Assembly (NCBI RefSeq): GCF_963422545.1
Contig: NZ_OY730260.1
Location: 1-64,000 of the forward strand
Direction of reading: 5' to 3'
Length of the DNA: 64,000 nucleotides
Origin: an uncultured Flavobacterium sp.
GTDB taxonomy: Bacteria; Bacteroidota; Bacteroidia; Flavobacteriales; Flavobacteriaceae
Below, piece by piece: positions 17,184 to 25,751 of the stretch; position 1 is the first letter of the stretch; each line of letters starts with the position of its first letter. Position numbers and translations under genes: made by a program. The notes under the pieces are model-generated. The model worked only from the letters and a program-made list of their open reading frames with translations. It did no database searches and was not told the DNA's origin.

Positions 17184-17633
17184 TTACTTCAACAACCCAA
17201 CTTTTCGTTTCCATTCTTCATAAAAAGGAGGATTCGTCAGCATTAAATTTCCTTCTTTATCCAGAAATACCTGAACGGTTTCACCTGTACAAGCAACTTC
17301 ACCTTTTTCGTCTATAATTCTAAAACGATAAATCATTTTGGCTGCAGGCGTATCAACAACCGTTGTTTCTATGGTTACGACATCGCCGTAACGCAATGAC
17401 AATTTATGTTCGCATTTTGATTTTACGATTGGTGTTGTATAACCGGTTTTAGCAATATCTAAATAGGTAAGTCCGTGTTGGCGTCCAAATGCTTCTCGTC
17501 CATCTTCAAAATAGGTAATATAATAGCCATGCCAAACAATTCCGAGTGGATCAGTTTCGTTAAAACGAATTCTGATTTCATGCGAAACCGTTAAGTCAGT
17601 TGCCTCGTTAAACTGTTCTTTTCTTTTTGTCAT
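17184..17633 (-). CDS. YbgC/4-hydroxybenzoyl-CoA thioesterase-like hotdog enzyme
   Basis: The 149-residue hotdog protein reads IRFNETDPLGIVWHGYYITYFEDGREAF near residues 22-50, the signature of the 4HBT/YbgC thioesterase family (acidic residue, GIVxH, then the E-x-R pair). It would release or transfer acyl chains from ACP or CoA, and aryl polyene loci encode such a thioesterase. Its start lies 26 bp inside the end of the ABC permease gene, so expression is coupled to the transporter. Confidence 0.85.
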   Translation of the reverse strand: MTKRKEQFNEATDLTVSHEIRIRFNETDPLGIVWHGYYITYFEDGREAFGRQHGLTYLDIAKTGYTTPIVKSKCEHKLSLRYGDVVTIETTVVDTPAAKMIYRFRIIDEKGEVACTGETVQVFLDKEGNLMLTNPPFYEEWKRKVGLLK

Positions 17634-18894
17634 AGAATAATGCGATGGATGTTGTGATTATAAAGAACAAAAATAGCAAACTTATTTTTGGGATGATTTC
17701 CAGGAAAGAAACGTTACGTAATAAAACATCATAAAATGCTTCTAATGCCCAATTCATTGGTGATGATTTTGCAATAAGCTGCATGATTTTTGGCATTGCA
17801 AAAACTGGAACCCAAACTCCGCCAATAGCGGCTAAAATAAGTACACTTGTCGCACCAAATGGGGCCGATTGCTCTTGCGTATTTGCCACAGTTCCTAATA
17901 AAATTCCGAATCCGATGGCTGCGAAACCTGAAAATAAAGCAACAACGCTCATTAAAAATAAATGCCCTTCGATATTTAAGGGAGGTAAACCAATATGTGG
18001 AAATAAAAATATAGCAACAGCAACCATCATATAAAACTGAATCATACAAATGACAGAATAAGTAATGGTTTTGCCAATGATGACAATTAAATTCGAAACT
18101 GGATTGGTTAATAATCGAACAAATGTTCCTTGTGATTTTTCTTTTACAATATTAATAGACAACGGAATTACGATAAAAAATATCGCAAAAAGTGTCCATG
18201 CCGGAACATTATGCTGCACCGAATTTGGCAATACTTCTTTGTTGTTTATTTTCGGAACAATTTCTTTAAAAGTAATAAAACTCTTTTGCTCGAATTTTGT
18301 GTTTTCTTCTCCTAATTGATTTTGGAAAGTAGTATAAATTGATTTTGTTTCGATTTGCGAAATCATTTTATCAATAGAACTCATGACAGCATTTTTGAAA
18401 CTCATTTGAACAGCTGGATCAAAATAAAGTTTCACTTCTTTCTCTTTAATTGTTTTATTCGTTTTTTGCGCTGTAGTATCGGTTTCTGTTAAACCCATTT
18501 TACTCACAATGTTTTCTACATTCTGATCAATTTTGGTTTGAAGATCAACACTTAGATTTTTCGGAATTATAATTGCCAATTGAAATTTTCCTTTGTAAAC
18601 ATTTTCTCTGGCAACTTCTTCAGTAATTGGTTTATTGTCAATTTGAGTAATAACGCTAAAGAGCTGACTCTTTTCTAAATTGTCAAAAACAGTTTTAGAA
18701 ACTGAACCGTTGTCATTATCGACCAATAAAATTTGAATTTTAGTATCGCTGACGGTTTTAAAAGTGCTGTCTTGTATCAACGTTACCGTGATAACCAAAA
18801 CCAAAGGCATTATAAATAAAATGATTAAACCTCCTAAATCTCGTTTGAGCAGGAGAAATTCTTTTACGACTGACATCCAAATTTTATAGCTCAT
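17608..18894 (-). CDS. ABC-2 type transporter permease
   Basis: The 428-residue membrane protein has one N-terminal helix (LIILFIMPLVLVITVTLI), a large extracytoplasmic domain of about 190 residues, then five or so helices in the C-terminal half including the ABC-2 signature region (NIVKEKSQGTFVRLLTNPVS). It is the membrane partner of the ATPase gene at 18884, with which it overlaps by 11 bp. In this operon it probably moves pigment, a pigment lipid or a precursor across the inner membrane, alongside the RND fusion. The substrate is not shown by sequence. Confidence 0.88.
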   Translation of the reverse strand: MSYKIWMSVVKEFLLLKRDLGGLIILFIMPLVLVITVTLIQDSTFKTVSDTKIQILLVDNDNGSVSKTVFDNLEKSQLFSVITQIDNKPITEEVARENVYKGKFQLAIIIPKNLSVDLQTKIDQNVENIVSKMGLTETDTTAQKTNKTIKEKEVKLYFDPAVQMSFKNAVMSSIDKMISQIETKSIYTTFQNQLGEENTKFEQKSFITFKEIVPKINNKEVLPNSVQHNVPAWTLFAIFFIVIPLSINIVKEKSQGTFVRLLTNPVSNLIVIIGKTITYSVICMIQFYMMVAVAIFLFPHIGLPPLNIEGHLFLMSVVALFSGFAAIGFGILLGTVANTQEQSAPFGATSVLILAAIGGVWVPVFAMPKIMQLIAKSSPMNWALEAFYDVLLRNVSFLEIIPKISLLFLFFIITTSIALFYDKKKRTV

Positions 18895-19636
18895 CTCTAA
18901 AGTCTTTACCGGTTAATGAAATAAAAACATCTTCGAGATTTCTTGTTCCTTTAGTCGAAGCAATTAAACTTAACGGTGAACCTTGCGCATAAATCAAACC
19001 TCGGTCTAAAATAGCAATAGTGTCGCAGAAATCTTCGGCTTCAGCCAAATGATGCGACGTATAAATAATTGTAGTTCCGTTTTGATTTAAAAGTTTTAGA
19101 TACTCTATAATAGCATTTTTAGATTGTACATCAACACCAACAGTTGGTTCGTCCAGAAATAAAACTTTTGGATTATGAAGAATTCCCGCAATCAAATTAA
19201 CTCTGCGTTTCATTCCGCCAGAGAAAGTTTCGATGCGTTTGTCGGCAAATTTTAATAAACCCAAAAGGTCTAAAGTTTCAATTACTTTATCCTTTAAGTC
19301 GGAACCTTTTAATCCGTACATGCTTCCAAAGTAATGTAAATTTTCGCGAGCGGTCAGCGTAGGATATAAGGCGTATTCCTGAGGTACGACTCCAATGATT
19401 TTTTTGATTTTTGACGAATGACTTGCATAGTTAAAACCATCAATTGTGAAATGTCCTGAAGTTGGTTTTATTAATCCGCAGAGCATGGAGATTAAAGTGG
19501 TTTTTCCGGCACCATTAGGGCCTAATAAACCAAAAATCTGACCTTGATTTATCTCTAACGAAACGTCGTTCAAAGAATACATTTCTGCATTTTTGTACTT
19601 TTTCGAAAGGGATTCTATTTTTATAAGGGTTTGCAA
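18884..19636 (-). CDS. ABC transporter ATP-binding protein
   Basis: The 250-residue ATPase has Walker A GPNGAGKTT (39-47), signature FSGGMKRR, Walker B VLFLDEPT and the switch His in YTSHH. It belongs to the ABC-2 (drug/antibiotic exporter) group. It overlaps the permease gene downstream and lies 7 bp below the BtrH-like gene. Together with 17608-18894 it forms a minimal ABC exporter, one ATPase and one permease, which would work as a 2+2 complex. Confidence 0.93.
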   Translation of the reverse strand: MQTLIKIESLSKKYKNAEMYSLNDVSLEINQGQIFGLLGPNGAGKTTLISMLCGLIKPTSGHFTIDGFNYASHSSKIKKIIGVVPQEYALYPTLTARENLHYFGSMYGLKGSDLKDKVIETLDLLGLLKFADKRIETFSGGMKRRVNLIAGILHNPKVLFLDEPTVGVDVQSKNAIIEYLKLLNQNGTTIIYTSHHLAEAEDFCDTIAILDRGLIYAQGSPLSLIASTKGTRNLEDVFISLTGKDFRDEL

Positions 19637-19643
19637 AATATGT

Positions 19644-20642
19644 TTAGCTAATTGCTTTTTTTAGTTTTTTGAAAAAGATTTCTTCGCGATTGGCAATGTC
19701 CAGAAGTTCATCGGCAATAGCATTGTAAGCGTCTTCTTTGGCACTTCGATTTTTATAAATACGGGAAGCTTCTACGGCAAAATCTCTCCAGGAATCTCCA
19801 ATTTGAGTCATTTCTTTCGAAAGATTTTTTAGTTCTTCATTATTTAAAATAACCGAGGCTTCTTGTAAAAAGGCAGCATATATAAAACGGAAACCACCGC
19901 CGCCAGTTCCTATTTCTTCCTGCATACGCACCATTTGCGCGAGGTAATGATTGGCTTTTTTAACACCGTGTTTTGCAGGCCATTTTCTAATTTGTTGAGA
20001 CACAAATTTGATTCCGCGAACGCCTACAATTGGCATTGGTGCCAACATATCGCGACAGGTATTTTTTATTCCTTTAATAATCGCATTTTTGAAATCAACG
20101 TCTTTTGGAATCTGAATTGGATAATACATTTGTCCTCTTGGAGCAAACGCACCTTTGGCAAAACGCACTTTGTTTAATTCGTCATGTGTTAAAGTGGTAA
20201 CGGTTTCCATCACAGGATCGCTGATTAAATAATCAGTTTCTGTTTTTCCGTAAACAACTAGATTATGTGCGTTGAAATGAAAACGATATTCATCAGGAAA
20301 ATAACTTAAATTGTAAACGCCAACTTGTAATCCGGTTGGGATATTGTTTTTTAAATTTTCGTCTAATGCTTTGTTGGCATTTGATACGGATGAAAATTTT
20401 TGTCTTTTTATTTTTAAATTTAAACGATTGGCAACTTTATTAAAAATATGTCCGGGCAAAGTTCTGTAACTTATTGCCGGAGCATAGTTAACTTTTATAA
20501 AAGGCAGATATACAAAAAACAACCCTGAGCCAATACCAAAAACCATCGGTTCGCTGATGTTTAATCCGCTGTTTTTTAGCAGATTTGACGCTACTCCATT
20601 CTCACAGTGAGCAGACTGATGATGTGTGAAAGTTAATTCCAT
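19644..20642 (-). CDS. BtrH-like protein (BtrH N-terminal domain plus DUF4872), candidate acyltransferase
   Basis: The 332-residue protein begins FTHHQSAHCENGVASNLL, with Cys13 and His12 in the pattern of the BtrH N-terminal domain (PF14399), and the later HFNAHNLVVYG and YLISDPV segments fit the same papain-like fold with His and Asp partners. The C-terminal half (about 175-330) is helical, like DUF4872. BtrH itself transfers an acyl group from an ACP onto an aminoglycoside. In this cluster the analogous job would be joining the ACP-bound aryl polyene acid to the dialkylresorcinol; this is inference. Its start overlaps the stop of the 20642 gene by 1 bp. Confidence 0.8.
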   Translation of the reverse strand: MELTFTHHQSAHCENGVASNLLKNSGLNISEPMVFGIGSGLFFVYLPFIKVNYAPAISYRTLPGHIFNKVANRLNLKIKRQKFSSVSNANKALDENLKNNIPTGLQVGVYNLSYFPDEYRFHFNAHNLVVYGKTETDYLISDPVMETVTTLTHDELNKVRFAKGAFAPRGQMYYPIQIPKDVDFKNAIIKGIKNTCRDMLAPMPIVGVRGIKFVSQQIRKWPAKHGVKKANHYLAQMVRMQEEIGTGGGGFRFIYAAFLQEASVILNNEELKNLSKEMTQIGDSWRDFAVEASRIYKNRSAKEDAYNAIADELLDIANREEIFFKKLKKAIS

Positions 20643-21046
20643 TATTTGGTGATGCTGTTTTTTAATTCTTCAATTGAAATTTCAAATGTATTGGCATATT
20701 TCTGCAGAATCTTATCGTTTAGTTTTGCAAAAATACTTGGTTTAAAATGTCTTTTTACACGCCATTTCCAAAATCCTACGTAACTTGATAAAATAGTCAG
20801 ATCCATTTTGTTGACTTCCATAAAATAAACAATCGGACTTACTTCGCCATTTAAGACTTGTTGTCTGGCATCGGCAATACGCTCGTTTATTTCATCGATA
20901 GAATTTGAAAGTGCGATTGTTTTGGGTTCCCAGCCTGTACTCAAAGTCGTAGTATAATTGCCGTTTTCATCAGTTGCGTATAAAAGCTCTTTTACATTAT
21001 TTTTCGTTAAATTGCTTTTATCTTGTGGTACATTTTCTTTTTCCAT
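20642..21046 (-). CDS. Conserved hypothetical protein of the pigment operon
   Basis: The 134-residue soluble protein has no signal peptide or membrane helix. It reads NGNYTTTLSTGWEPKTIALSNSID, then a helical stretch (IADARQQVLNGEVSPIVYFMEVNKM), a GFWKWRVKRHFKPSIF segment and a C-terminal helix. I cannot assign a family. It is translationally coupled to the BtrH-like gene (1-bp overlap) and 7 bp below the small membrane-protein gene. A helper of the BtrH-like step is possible from position alone. Confidence 0.65.
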   Translation of the reverse strand: MEKENVPQDKSNLTKNNVKELLYATDENGNYTTTLSTGWEPKTIALSNSIDEINERIADARQQVLNGEVSPIVYFMEVNKMDLTILSSYVGFWKWRVKRHFKPSIFAKLNDKILQKYANTFEISIEELKNSITK

Positions 21047-21053
21047 ATTTAAT

Positions 21054-21374
21054 TTAATTTATTAGAAACATACAGACTAACGCTATACATAAACTAATTA
21101 TTAAAAATCCCAGATTTGCAAAAGCTAAAATTCTGTTTTTCTTTACAAATAAATAAATCATTTCTATTAGTAATCCCAAATAAAACATTTGTGTTATCAG
21201 AAATAGAAGAACAAACATTCCTAAACCGCCATCAAAATGTCTGTGTTGCCTTTCGTCACAATATTTATGAGGATCATAGGTAAAATACCAAAATGAGAAA
21301 ATCAAACCAAGTAAAAGAATCAAAATTCCGATTCGGATTACGAGATGTAAAATGATTTTTTTTGAATTATTCAA
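21054..21374 (-). CDS. Small membrane protein, three predicted helices
   Basis: The 106-residue protein has three hydrophobic segments: about 8-29 (LVIRIGILILLLGLIFSFW), 51-74 (MFVLLFLITQMFYLGLLIEM) and 82-104. Between the first two is a hydrophilic CDERQHRHFDGG loop rich in His and acidic residues that could bind metal. No family is recognised. Its ATG lies 8 bp inside the 3' end of the dehydratase gene, so it is expressed with the pigment genes. Confidence 0.6.
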   Translation of the reverse strand: MNNSKKIILHLVIRIGILILLLGLIFSFWYFTYDPHKYCDERQHRHFDGGLGMFVLLFLITQMFYLGLLIEMIYLFVKKNRILAFANLGFLIISLCIALVCMFLIN

Positions 21375-21828
21375 CCGAAACTGTTTTTTGAATGAATAAA
21401 TTAATTTCGCATTCTAAAAGTATTTGATCTCCAAGTAAGCTTTCGCAACTCATGGTACATAAAGTATAATCGTCGCCTGCAAATTTTGAAACCAAAGTTG
21501 CTTTGGTAATAATTGTATCGCCAACTTTTGGCAACAAATGTATTTTCAGGTTTTTTAATGTGCTGATAAAACCAATCACATTTACGTTTTCATTTTCTGT
21601 TCCGTCTTCTTCAAAAAAATATTTTTTGCCTACAATTGCAGAACAGGTTTGTGCTGTGTTTTCGATTAAACCGGCTTCGATAAAAATGTTATTATCAACA
21701 AAAATATTGTCTTCTTTTATAAGGAATGTCGTTTCTACAAAACTGGAATCTACTTCCAGGATTAGATCTACCATGAGCATTGGTGCTCGGTGCGGAAGGT
21801 AATTTTGTATGTCAACTCCGGCTTTCAT
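21367..21828 (-). CDS. Hotdog dehydratase-like protein (ApeP-like), copy A
   Basis: The 153-residue protein begins QNYLPHRAPMLMVDLILEV, the start typical of 3-hydroxyacyl-ACP dehydratases of aryl polyene clusters. The helix segment reads EAGLIENTAQTCSA (51-64), matching the 'GIExxAQ' active-site helix with Glu57, but the GHFPxxPxxPG His segment of FabZ is absent, as in the ApeP group. It lies 7 bp below the other dehydratase-like gene (21836), to which it is similar throughout, suggesting an old tandem duplication and possibly a heterodimer. Confidence 0.75.
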   Translation of the reverse strand: MKAGVDIQNYLPHRAPMLMVDLILEVDSSFVETTFLIKEDNIFVDNNIFIEAGLIENTAQTCSAIVGKKYFFEEDGTENENVNVIGFISTLKNLKIHLLPKVGDTIITKATLVSKFAGDDYTLCTMSCESLLGDQILLECEINLFIQKTVSVE

Positions 21829-21835
21829 ACCTATA

Positions 21836-22267
21836 TTATTTCGCCAAAACGGTTTTCATTTGTCCGCGGGCAATTTCTTCATTATTTAAAGTAGTCACAA
21901 TATCAACTAACGTTATTCCTGCGAATTCCTGCAGGATTGTTACAGCTGATTGAATTGTATCGTTGACTTTTGGGAATTTTTTTATTTCAATATCTTTTAT
22001 AGAACCTATATAGCCTGTTGGTGCAGTTTCGTTTTTTAAAAAAAACTGATATCCGGTATGCAAGGCTACAGATTGTGCCATATGCTCAATTATACCTGCT
22101 TCTAAAAAAGAATTATCATCAACAAAGAGATTGTCGTTCTGAATTTTTAAACCGGAAACTAATGACGTTTCGGTATAAGAATACATTTTATCTACCATGA
22201 CAAAAGGAAACTTTTGTGGCAATAAATTTTCGACAGCTTCTTTATTTAAAAGAGATAGTGTTTCCAT
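21836..22267 (-). CDS. Hotdog dehydratase-like protein (ApeP-like), copy B
   Basis: From the ATG at 22267 the product has 143 residues. Landmarks are LLPQKFPFVMVDKMY, then DNLFVDDNSFLEAGIIEHMAQSVAL, with the EHMAQ helix better conserved than in copy A, and a C-terminal IARGQMKTV strand. The ATG overlaps the stop of the FabH-type gene (TAATG), which argues for this start over an in-frame TTG 6 bp upstream. The expected role is dehydration of 3-hydroxyacyl-ACP during chain building, perhaps for the resorcinol branch, given its neighbour. Confidence 0.75.
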   Translation of the reverse strand: METLSLLNKEAVENLLPQKFPFVMVDKMYSYTETSLVSGLKIQNDNLFVDDNSFLEAGIIEHMAQSVALHTGYQFFLKNETAPTGYIGSIKDIEIKKFPKVNDTIQSAVTILQEFAGITLVDIVTTLNNEEIARGQMKTVLAK

Positions 22268-23400
22268 TAGCAAACGGTTAAATAAGCGTAGGCAAAAGAA
22301 AATCTTCCGCTTTCCGGAACTGATAAAAGAACTTTATCTCCTTTTTTCAAATTACCGGAATTCATTAATTCTTCAAGAGCTAAATAAATAGAAGCAGAAC
22401 CAACATTTCCGACTCTGGAAAGGTTCATGAACCATTTTTCATCGCTCATTCCAATTCCTTTTTCAGTTAATCCTTTCTTTAATCCTTCGACAAAAAAGTT
22501 AGATGAAACGTGAGGAATAAAATAATTGACATCTTCAGATTTGATGTTGTTTTTATCCATCGCATCTTTCATGCTTTCGGCACCTTTTGTCAGGATAAAT
22601 TCATCTAATAATTTTACATCTTGTTTGATAGAAAAAACAGATTCGTTTAACCATTGTTCCGGCGCATAATCGCTCCATGATTTTATTTCTCCGGTTTCTA
22701 ATTTATCACCTCCGGCATACATGCAGGTTTCTAATTCGTAGGCATACGAAAAAGCTTCCATCCATTCTATTTTTAGAGAAACAGTTCCACTTGGTTTATT
22801 TTCTAATAAAAAAGCTCCGGCACCGTCAGATAACATCCAGCGTAAAAAATCTTTTTTGAAAGCGATGATTGGCTGTTCTTCAAGATTTTTTAAATTATCT
22901 GCTTCGTGATTGTATTTTTGAGCATTCAGCCAAGTCGAAACTTTTTCTGATCCTGTGCAGATTGCATTTTTTGAATTTCCAGAACGTACGGAAAGAAAAC
23001 CAAATTTAAGAGAGTTCATTCCGGCACAGCAAACACCTGTTGAAGAGTTTAATTCTACCGATTTATTTTTTAGCAGACCATGAACCATCGCAGCGTGCGA
23101 AGGCAGAAAAATGTCCGGAGTTGAAGTTCCGCATGAAAGTACTTCTAAATCCTGAGGCGTAAAATTTTCGTCGAATAATGGTAAAATAGCATTTCTTGTT
23201 AGTTCGGCATTGCTGTGTGTGCTTTTTCCTGTTTTGTCAACAGCGTAATATCGGCTTGTAATTTTGTTGTTGCGCAAAATAATACGTCTTGCTTTTGAGG
23301 CAGTATCGTTGATAAGACCTAAATAAGCTTCCATTTCATCATTTGAAACAGCTTCGTTAGGCAAATATTTTGCGGCTTTGGTAATATATACGTCAAACAT
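22267..23400 (-). CDS. darB: FabH-type ketosynthase, dialkylresorcinol-forming DarB-like
   Basis: The 377-residue enzyme is a KASIII-fold condensing enzyme. Cys125 in GVCCAGMNS is the likely nucleophile, with His297 (FIPHVSSN) and Asn332 (RVGNVGSAS) completing the KASIII triad. DarB enzymes join two beta-ketoacyl/acyl units and cyclise them to the cyclohexanedione that becomes 2,5-dialkylresorcinol. The DarA-like gene lies 16 bp upstream, the order expected for a dar pair. The two acyl donors are probably provided by the cluster's ACPs and hotdog enzymes. Confidence 0.82.
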   Translation of the reverse strand: MFDVYITKAAKYLPNEAVSNDEMEAYLGLINDTASKARRIILRNNKITSRYYAVDKTGKSTHSNAELTRNAILPLFDENFTPQDLEVLSCGTSTPDIFLPSHAAMVHGLLKNKSVELNSSTGVCCAGMNSLKFGFLSVRSGNSKNAICTGSEKVSTWLNAQKYNHEADNLKNLEEQPIIAFKKDFLRWMLSDGAGAFLLENKPSGTVSLKIEWMEAFSYAYELETCMYAGGDKLETGEIKSWSDYAPEQWLNESVFSIKQDVKLLDEFILTKGAESMKDAMDKNNIKSEDVNYFIPHVSSNFFVEGLKKGLTEKGIGMSDEKWFMNLSRVGNVGSASIYLALEELMNSGNLKKGDKVLLSVPESGRFSFAYAYLTVC

Positions 23401-23416
23401 AATTAAATTTCGTCTT

Positions 23417-24319
23417 CTAAACTCCTTGATAATATTGAGTTTCTTTTTTTATGGTTTTGAACTTGAATGGATAGGAAATAAGATGCAATATATATACTAT
23501 TGGCGAGATTAGCCATATTGCGAGGAATAAATAAACATTAAATACTTTTAGAAGCTTTTTCTTGTTTTTTTGATTCTTATGAATAAGATTTGACCATTTA
23601 TTGAAAATTTTATTGGCCGTTTTGTCTACAGTTACTAAGTACGGACTAATTTTTACGGCACCAATTTGTACCAATTTTGGCTGTAAATCGTCTAAATTAT
23701 TCTCGTTGAAGGTTGAAAGCATTACTTCTCCAAATTTTGGAGATTCGTTAATGTCTTTTTCTGAAACTCCTGGTAATGGAAAAATACCCAAATATTTTTT
23801 CTTAACACCAGAGAACATCCATTCTACAATTGTAATAACGCTTATTAAATTTCCAACACGATCTACCAGTGCTACATTGCCTACTAATTGGGCATTGGCT
23901 TCTTTTAATAAAGTTTTAATTTTTTCCTGCGCCATAATCCACATGTTTCTTGAACCGCTGATGGTTACAACTGGCGTGTTGTTCAGTATTTTTTTGGCTT
24001 CGTCACTTTTTAAAAACGAGTTTATCGGAATTGAAGGCGATAAATACCAAACCTGATAATGGAAAAGTACCAAATCAAATTTTGTATTTAGAATTTCTTC
24101 AGGAACTGGTTTTAAAGCTGTTGGGATTTGTAAAAACGATTCTGGAAAGGCATCAAAAAAAGCATCTTTACTCCACGGAAACGGGAAAGGTTTTTCTAAT
24201 TGTATTTCGTGAAAAGTCACATTTATATTCTCTGAATTTAGAAATGGTTTTGCAATGTTTTGCGCAATAGTTTCTAACTGTCCGGATTGAGAATAATAAA
24301 TAACGAGAACATTTTTCAT
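23417..24319 (-). CDS. darA: DarA-like flavodoxin-fold protein (dialkylresorcinol aromatase)
   Basis: Read from the ATG at 24319 (MKNVLVIYYSQSGQLETIAQ) the 300-residue protein opens with the FMN-binding loop of flavodoxin-like enzymes (YSQSGQ). The middle has VLFHYQVWYLSPS and TISGSRNMWIMAQE. Near residues 265-290 there is one hydrophobic helix (VYLFLAIWLISPIVYILHLI), so it may be membrane-attached. It precedes the DarB gene by 16 bp. DarA is described as oxidising the cyclic dione to the aromatic resorcinol, which suits a flavoenzyme. An in-frame TTG at 24346 adds 9 unlikely residues. The symbol rests on context and on recalled family annotation. Confidence 0.7.
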   Translation of the reverse strand: MKNVLVIYYSQSGQLETIAQNIAKPFLNSENINVTFHEIQLEKPFPFPWSKDAFFDAFPESFLQIPTALKPVPEEILNTKFDLVLFHYQVWYLSPSIPINSFLKSDEAKKILNNTPVVTISGSRNMWIMAQEKIKTLLKEANAQLVGNVALVDRVGNLISVITIVEWMFSGVKKKYLGIFPLPGVSEKDINESPKFGEVMLSTFNENNLDDLQPKLVQIGAVKISPYLVTVDKTANKIFNKWSNLIHKNQKNKKKLLKVFNVYLFLAIWLISPIVYILHLISYPFKFKTIKKETQYYQGV

Positions 24320-24401
24320 TAGGTTAGTTGCTTTGGTAGTAAGCAAAAATAGGTAAATTTATTTAAACGAATTTTCTTGTTTAATGTTTTGATTTTTGGC
24401 G

Positions 24402-24613
24402 CACGGATTTAACGGATTAAACTGGTTCTCGCCGGTTTTTTTTCTCACAAAGCCGTGAAATTGCAAATTTTTTAAGTTGTATTCTTAAATTGACACTCGT
24501 ATTTGATGGATTAAACGGATTCCCACTGTTTTTTGATTGTCCTATAAAGGCATAAATTGCAAAGAAATAATAAATAAATTCAGCGAAAACCAGTTTAATC
24601 TGTTAAATCTGTG
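24402..24613. repeat. Dispersed repeat with 26-bp inverted ends
   Basis: The nearly 300-bp gap between the LpxL-like and DarA genes holds two arms at 24402-24427 (CACGGATTTAACGGATTAA...) and 24588-24613 (...TTTAATCTGTTAAATCTGTG). They are inverse complements with only two mismatches. The centre holds another GATGGATTAAACGGATT word. No gene is visible. It is the longest inverted pair of this repeat family in the window. Confidence 0.7.
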
Positions 24614-24615
24614 GG

Positions 24616-25497
24616 CTATTTTTTAAGCTGGTTCCAGAAGTCGAAATAATTAAACCATTGTAATGGATATTTCTGCACAATACTTTCAACGTTTTTTACG
24701 TATTCTTTCAATAATGCTTTTTCGTCACGATGTTTTACGGTTGCTTCTCTGGCGTATAAATGATAGTGCAGGTTAGGTTCTTTCATTACATAAACAAAAA
24801 CAACGGGAACTTTTAATCGGGAAGCTATTAGAAACGGACCCGCAGGGAAATTGGCTTCTTTACCCAGAATTTCTTCTGAAAGAGATTTGGTGCCTTCAAA
24901 ATAACGATCGCCGGTAAAACAAACTAATTCGTTATTGGCCAGAGCCGCATTAATTTCAAAAATATGAGACAAATCGTCTTTGATAATGATAAATTTTACG
25001 GTTGGTTTTTGAGTTACACTTTCCAGATAATTCTTAATAGCCGAATGTTCTAAATCGGTTGTAACCAAATTGATTTGAAAATCAAGATCTATTTCGCCGA
25101 AAAAATGTTCGGCAATTTCAAAATTTCCGATATGCGCGCTAATAAGAACTCCACCTTTTTTTTCGGCCAGAAGTTTTTTCAAAACATCAATTCCGTCAAA
25201 TTCATAGGTAAATTTATTTCGCATTCCGGCTGAAATGGAAACTTTATCAATGATGGTTTGTCCAAAAGTGTAATAACTTTTGAAAACCATTTTTTTTGAT
25301 TTGAAATAGGAATAATTCAGCCTTTCTTTAAAATAATAAAAAATGGCCTGATTGCTTTTCTTTAGAAACAAAAAGTAATAAGAAGCTACAAAATAAAGTA
25401 AGACATAAGCAGACCTGACACCCGCTTTTTGTATTAAAAAAACGAATATTTTATAACCTAAAACTGTTCCTTTTGATTTGCCATCCCATTGACTCAT
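24616..25497 (-). CDS. LpxL/HtrB-like lysophospholipid acyltransferase
   Basis: The 293-residue protein has a hydrophobic N-terminus (FVFLIQ..., VLLYFVASYYFLFL) and the acyltransferase motif SAHIGNFE (His122 and Glu127, HX4E), followed by the FTGDR and FPAGPFLIASRLKVPVVFVY segments typical of the Kdo2-lipid A acyltransferase family. Such enzymes are regular members of aryl polyene loci. The donor is probably an acyl-ACP, and the second ACP is encoded directly upstream, with a 1-bp overlap. The acceptor could be a lipid or the pigment. Confidence 0.85.
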   Translation of the reverse strand: MSQWDGKSKGTVLGYKIFVFLIQKAGVRSAYVLLYFVASYYFLFLKKSNQAIFYYFKERLNYSYFKSKKMVFKSYYTFGQTIIDKVSISAGMRNKFTYEFDGIDVLKKLLAEKKGGVLISAHIGNFEIAEHFFGEIDLDFQINLVTTDLEHSAIKNYLESVTQKPTVKFIIIKDDLSHIFEINAALANNELVCFTGDRYFEGTKSLSEEILGKEANFPAGPFLIASRLKVPVVFVYVMKEPNLHYHLYAREATVKHRDEKALLKEYVKNVESIVQKYPLQWFNYFDFWNQLKK

Positions 25498-25751
25498 TAA
25501 ACAGCTTTGGCTTTTAGTTTGGTATCAATAAGGTCGTAAAAATTTTGAAAAGTAGCAATGCCAACAAAATCAGCTTCAACCAGTTTTACACCAAAGTTAG
25601 ATTCAATAGAAACTACTAAATCTACATAATCTAAACTATCTAACCCAAGTGTATCTTTTAGATTCGCATCTGGTTCAATATCATCATTATCTACTTCAAA
25701 TTCATCAACCAAAAAACCATTAATTCTTGCTATAATCTCTTCTTTATTCAT
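25497..25751 (-). CDS. Acyl carrier protein (second)
   Basis: The 84-residue acidic protein carries DTLGLDSLDYVDLVV with Ser39 as the phosphopantetheine site. Its ATG lies 8 bp inside the 3' end of the FabF-type gene and its stop overlaps the acyltransferase start, so the three are a coupled cassette. This suggests it feeds the condensing enzyme at 25744 and the LpxL-like enzyme, distinct from the ACP at 14961. Confidence 0.92.
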   Translation of the reverse strand: MNKEEIIARINGFLVDEFEVDNDDIEPDANLKDTLGLDSLDYVDLVVSIESNFGVKLVEADFVGIATFQNFYDLIDTKLKAKAV

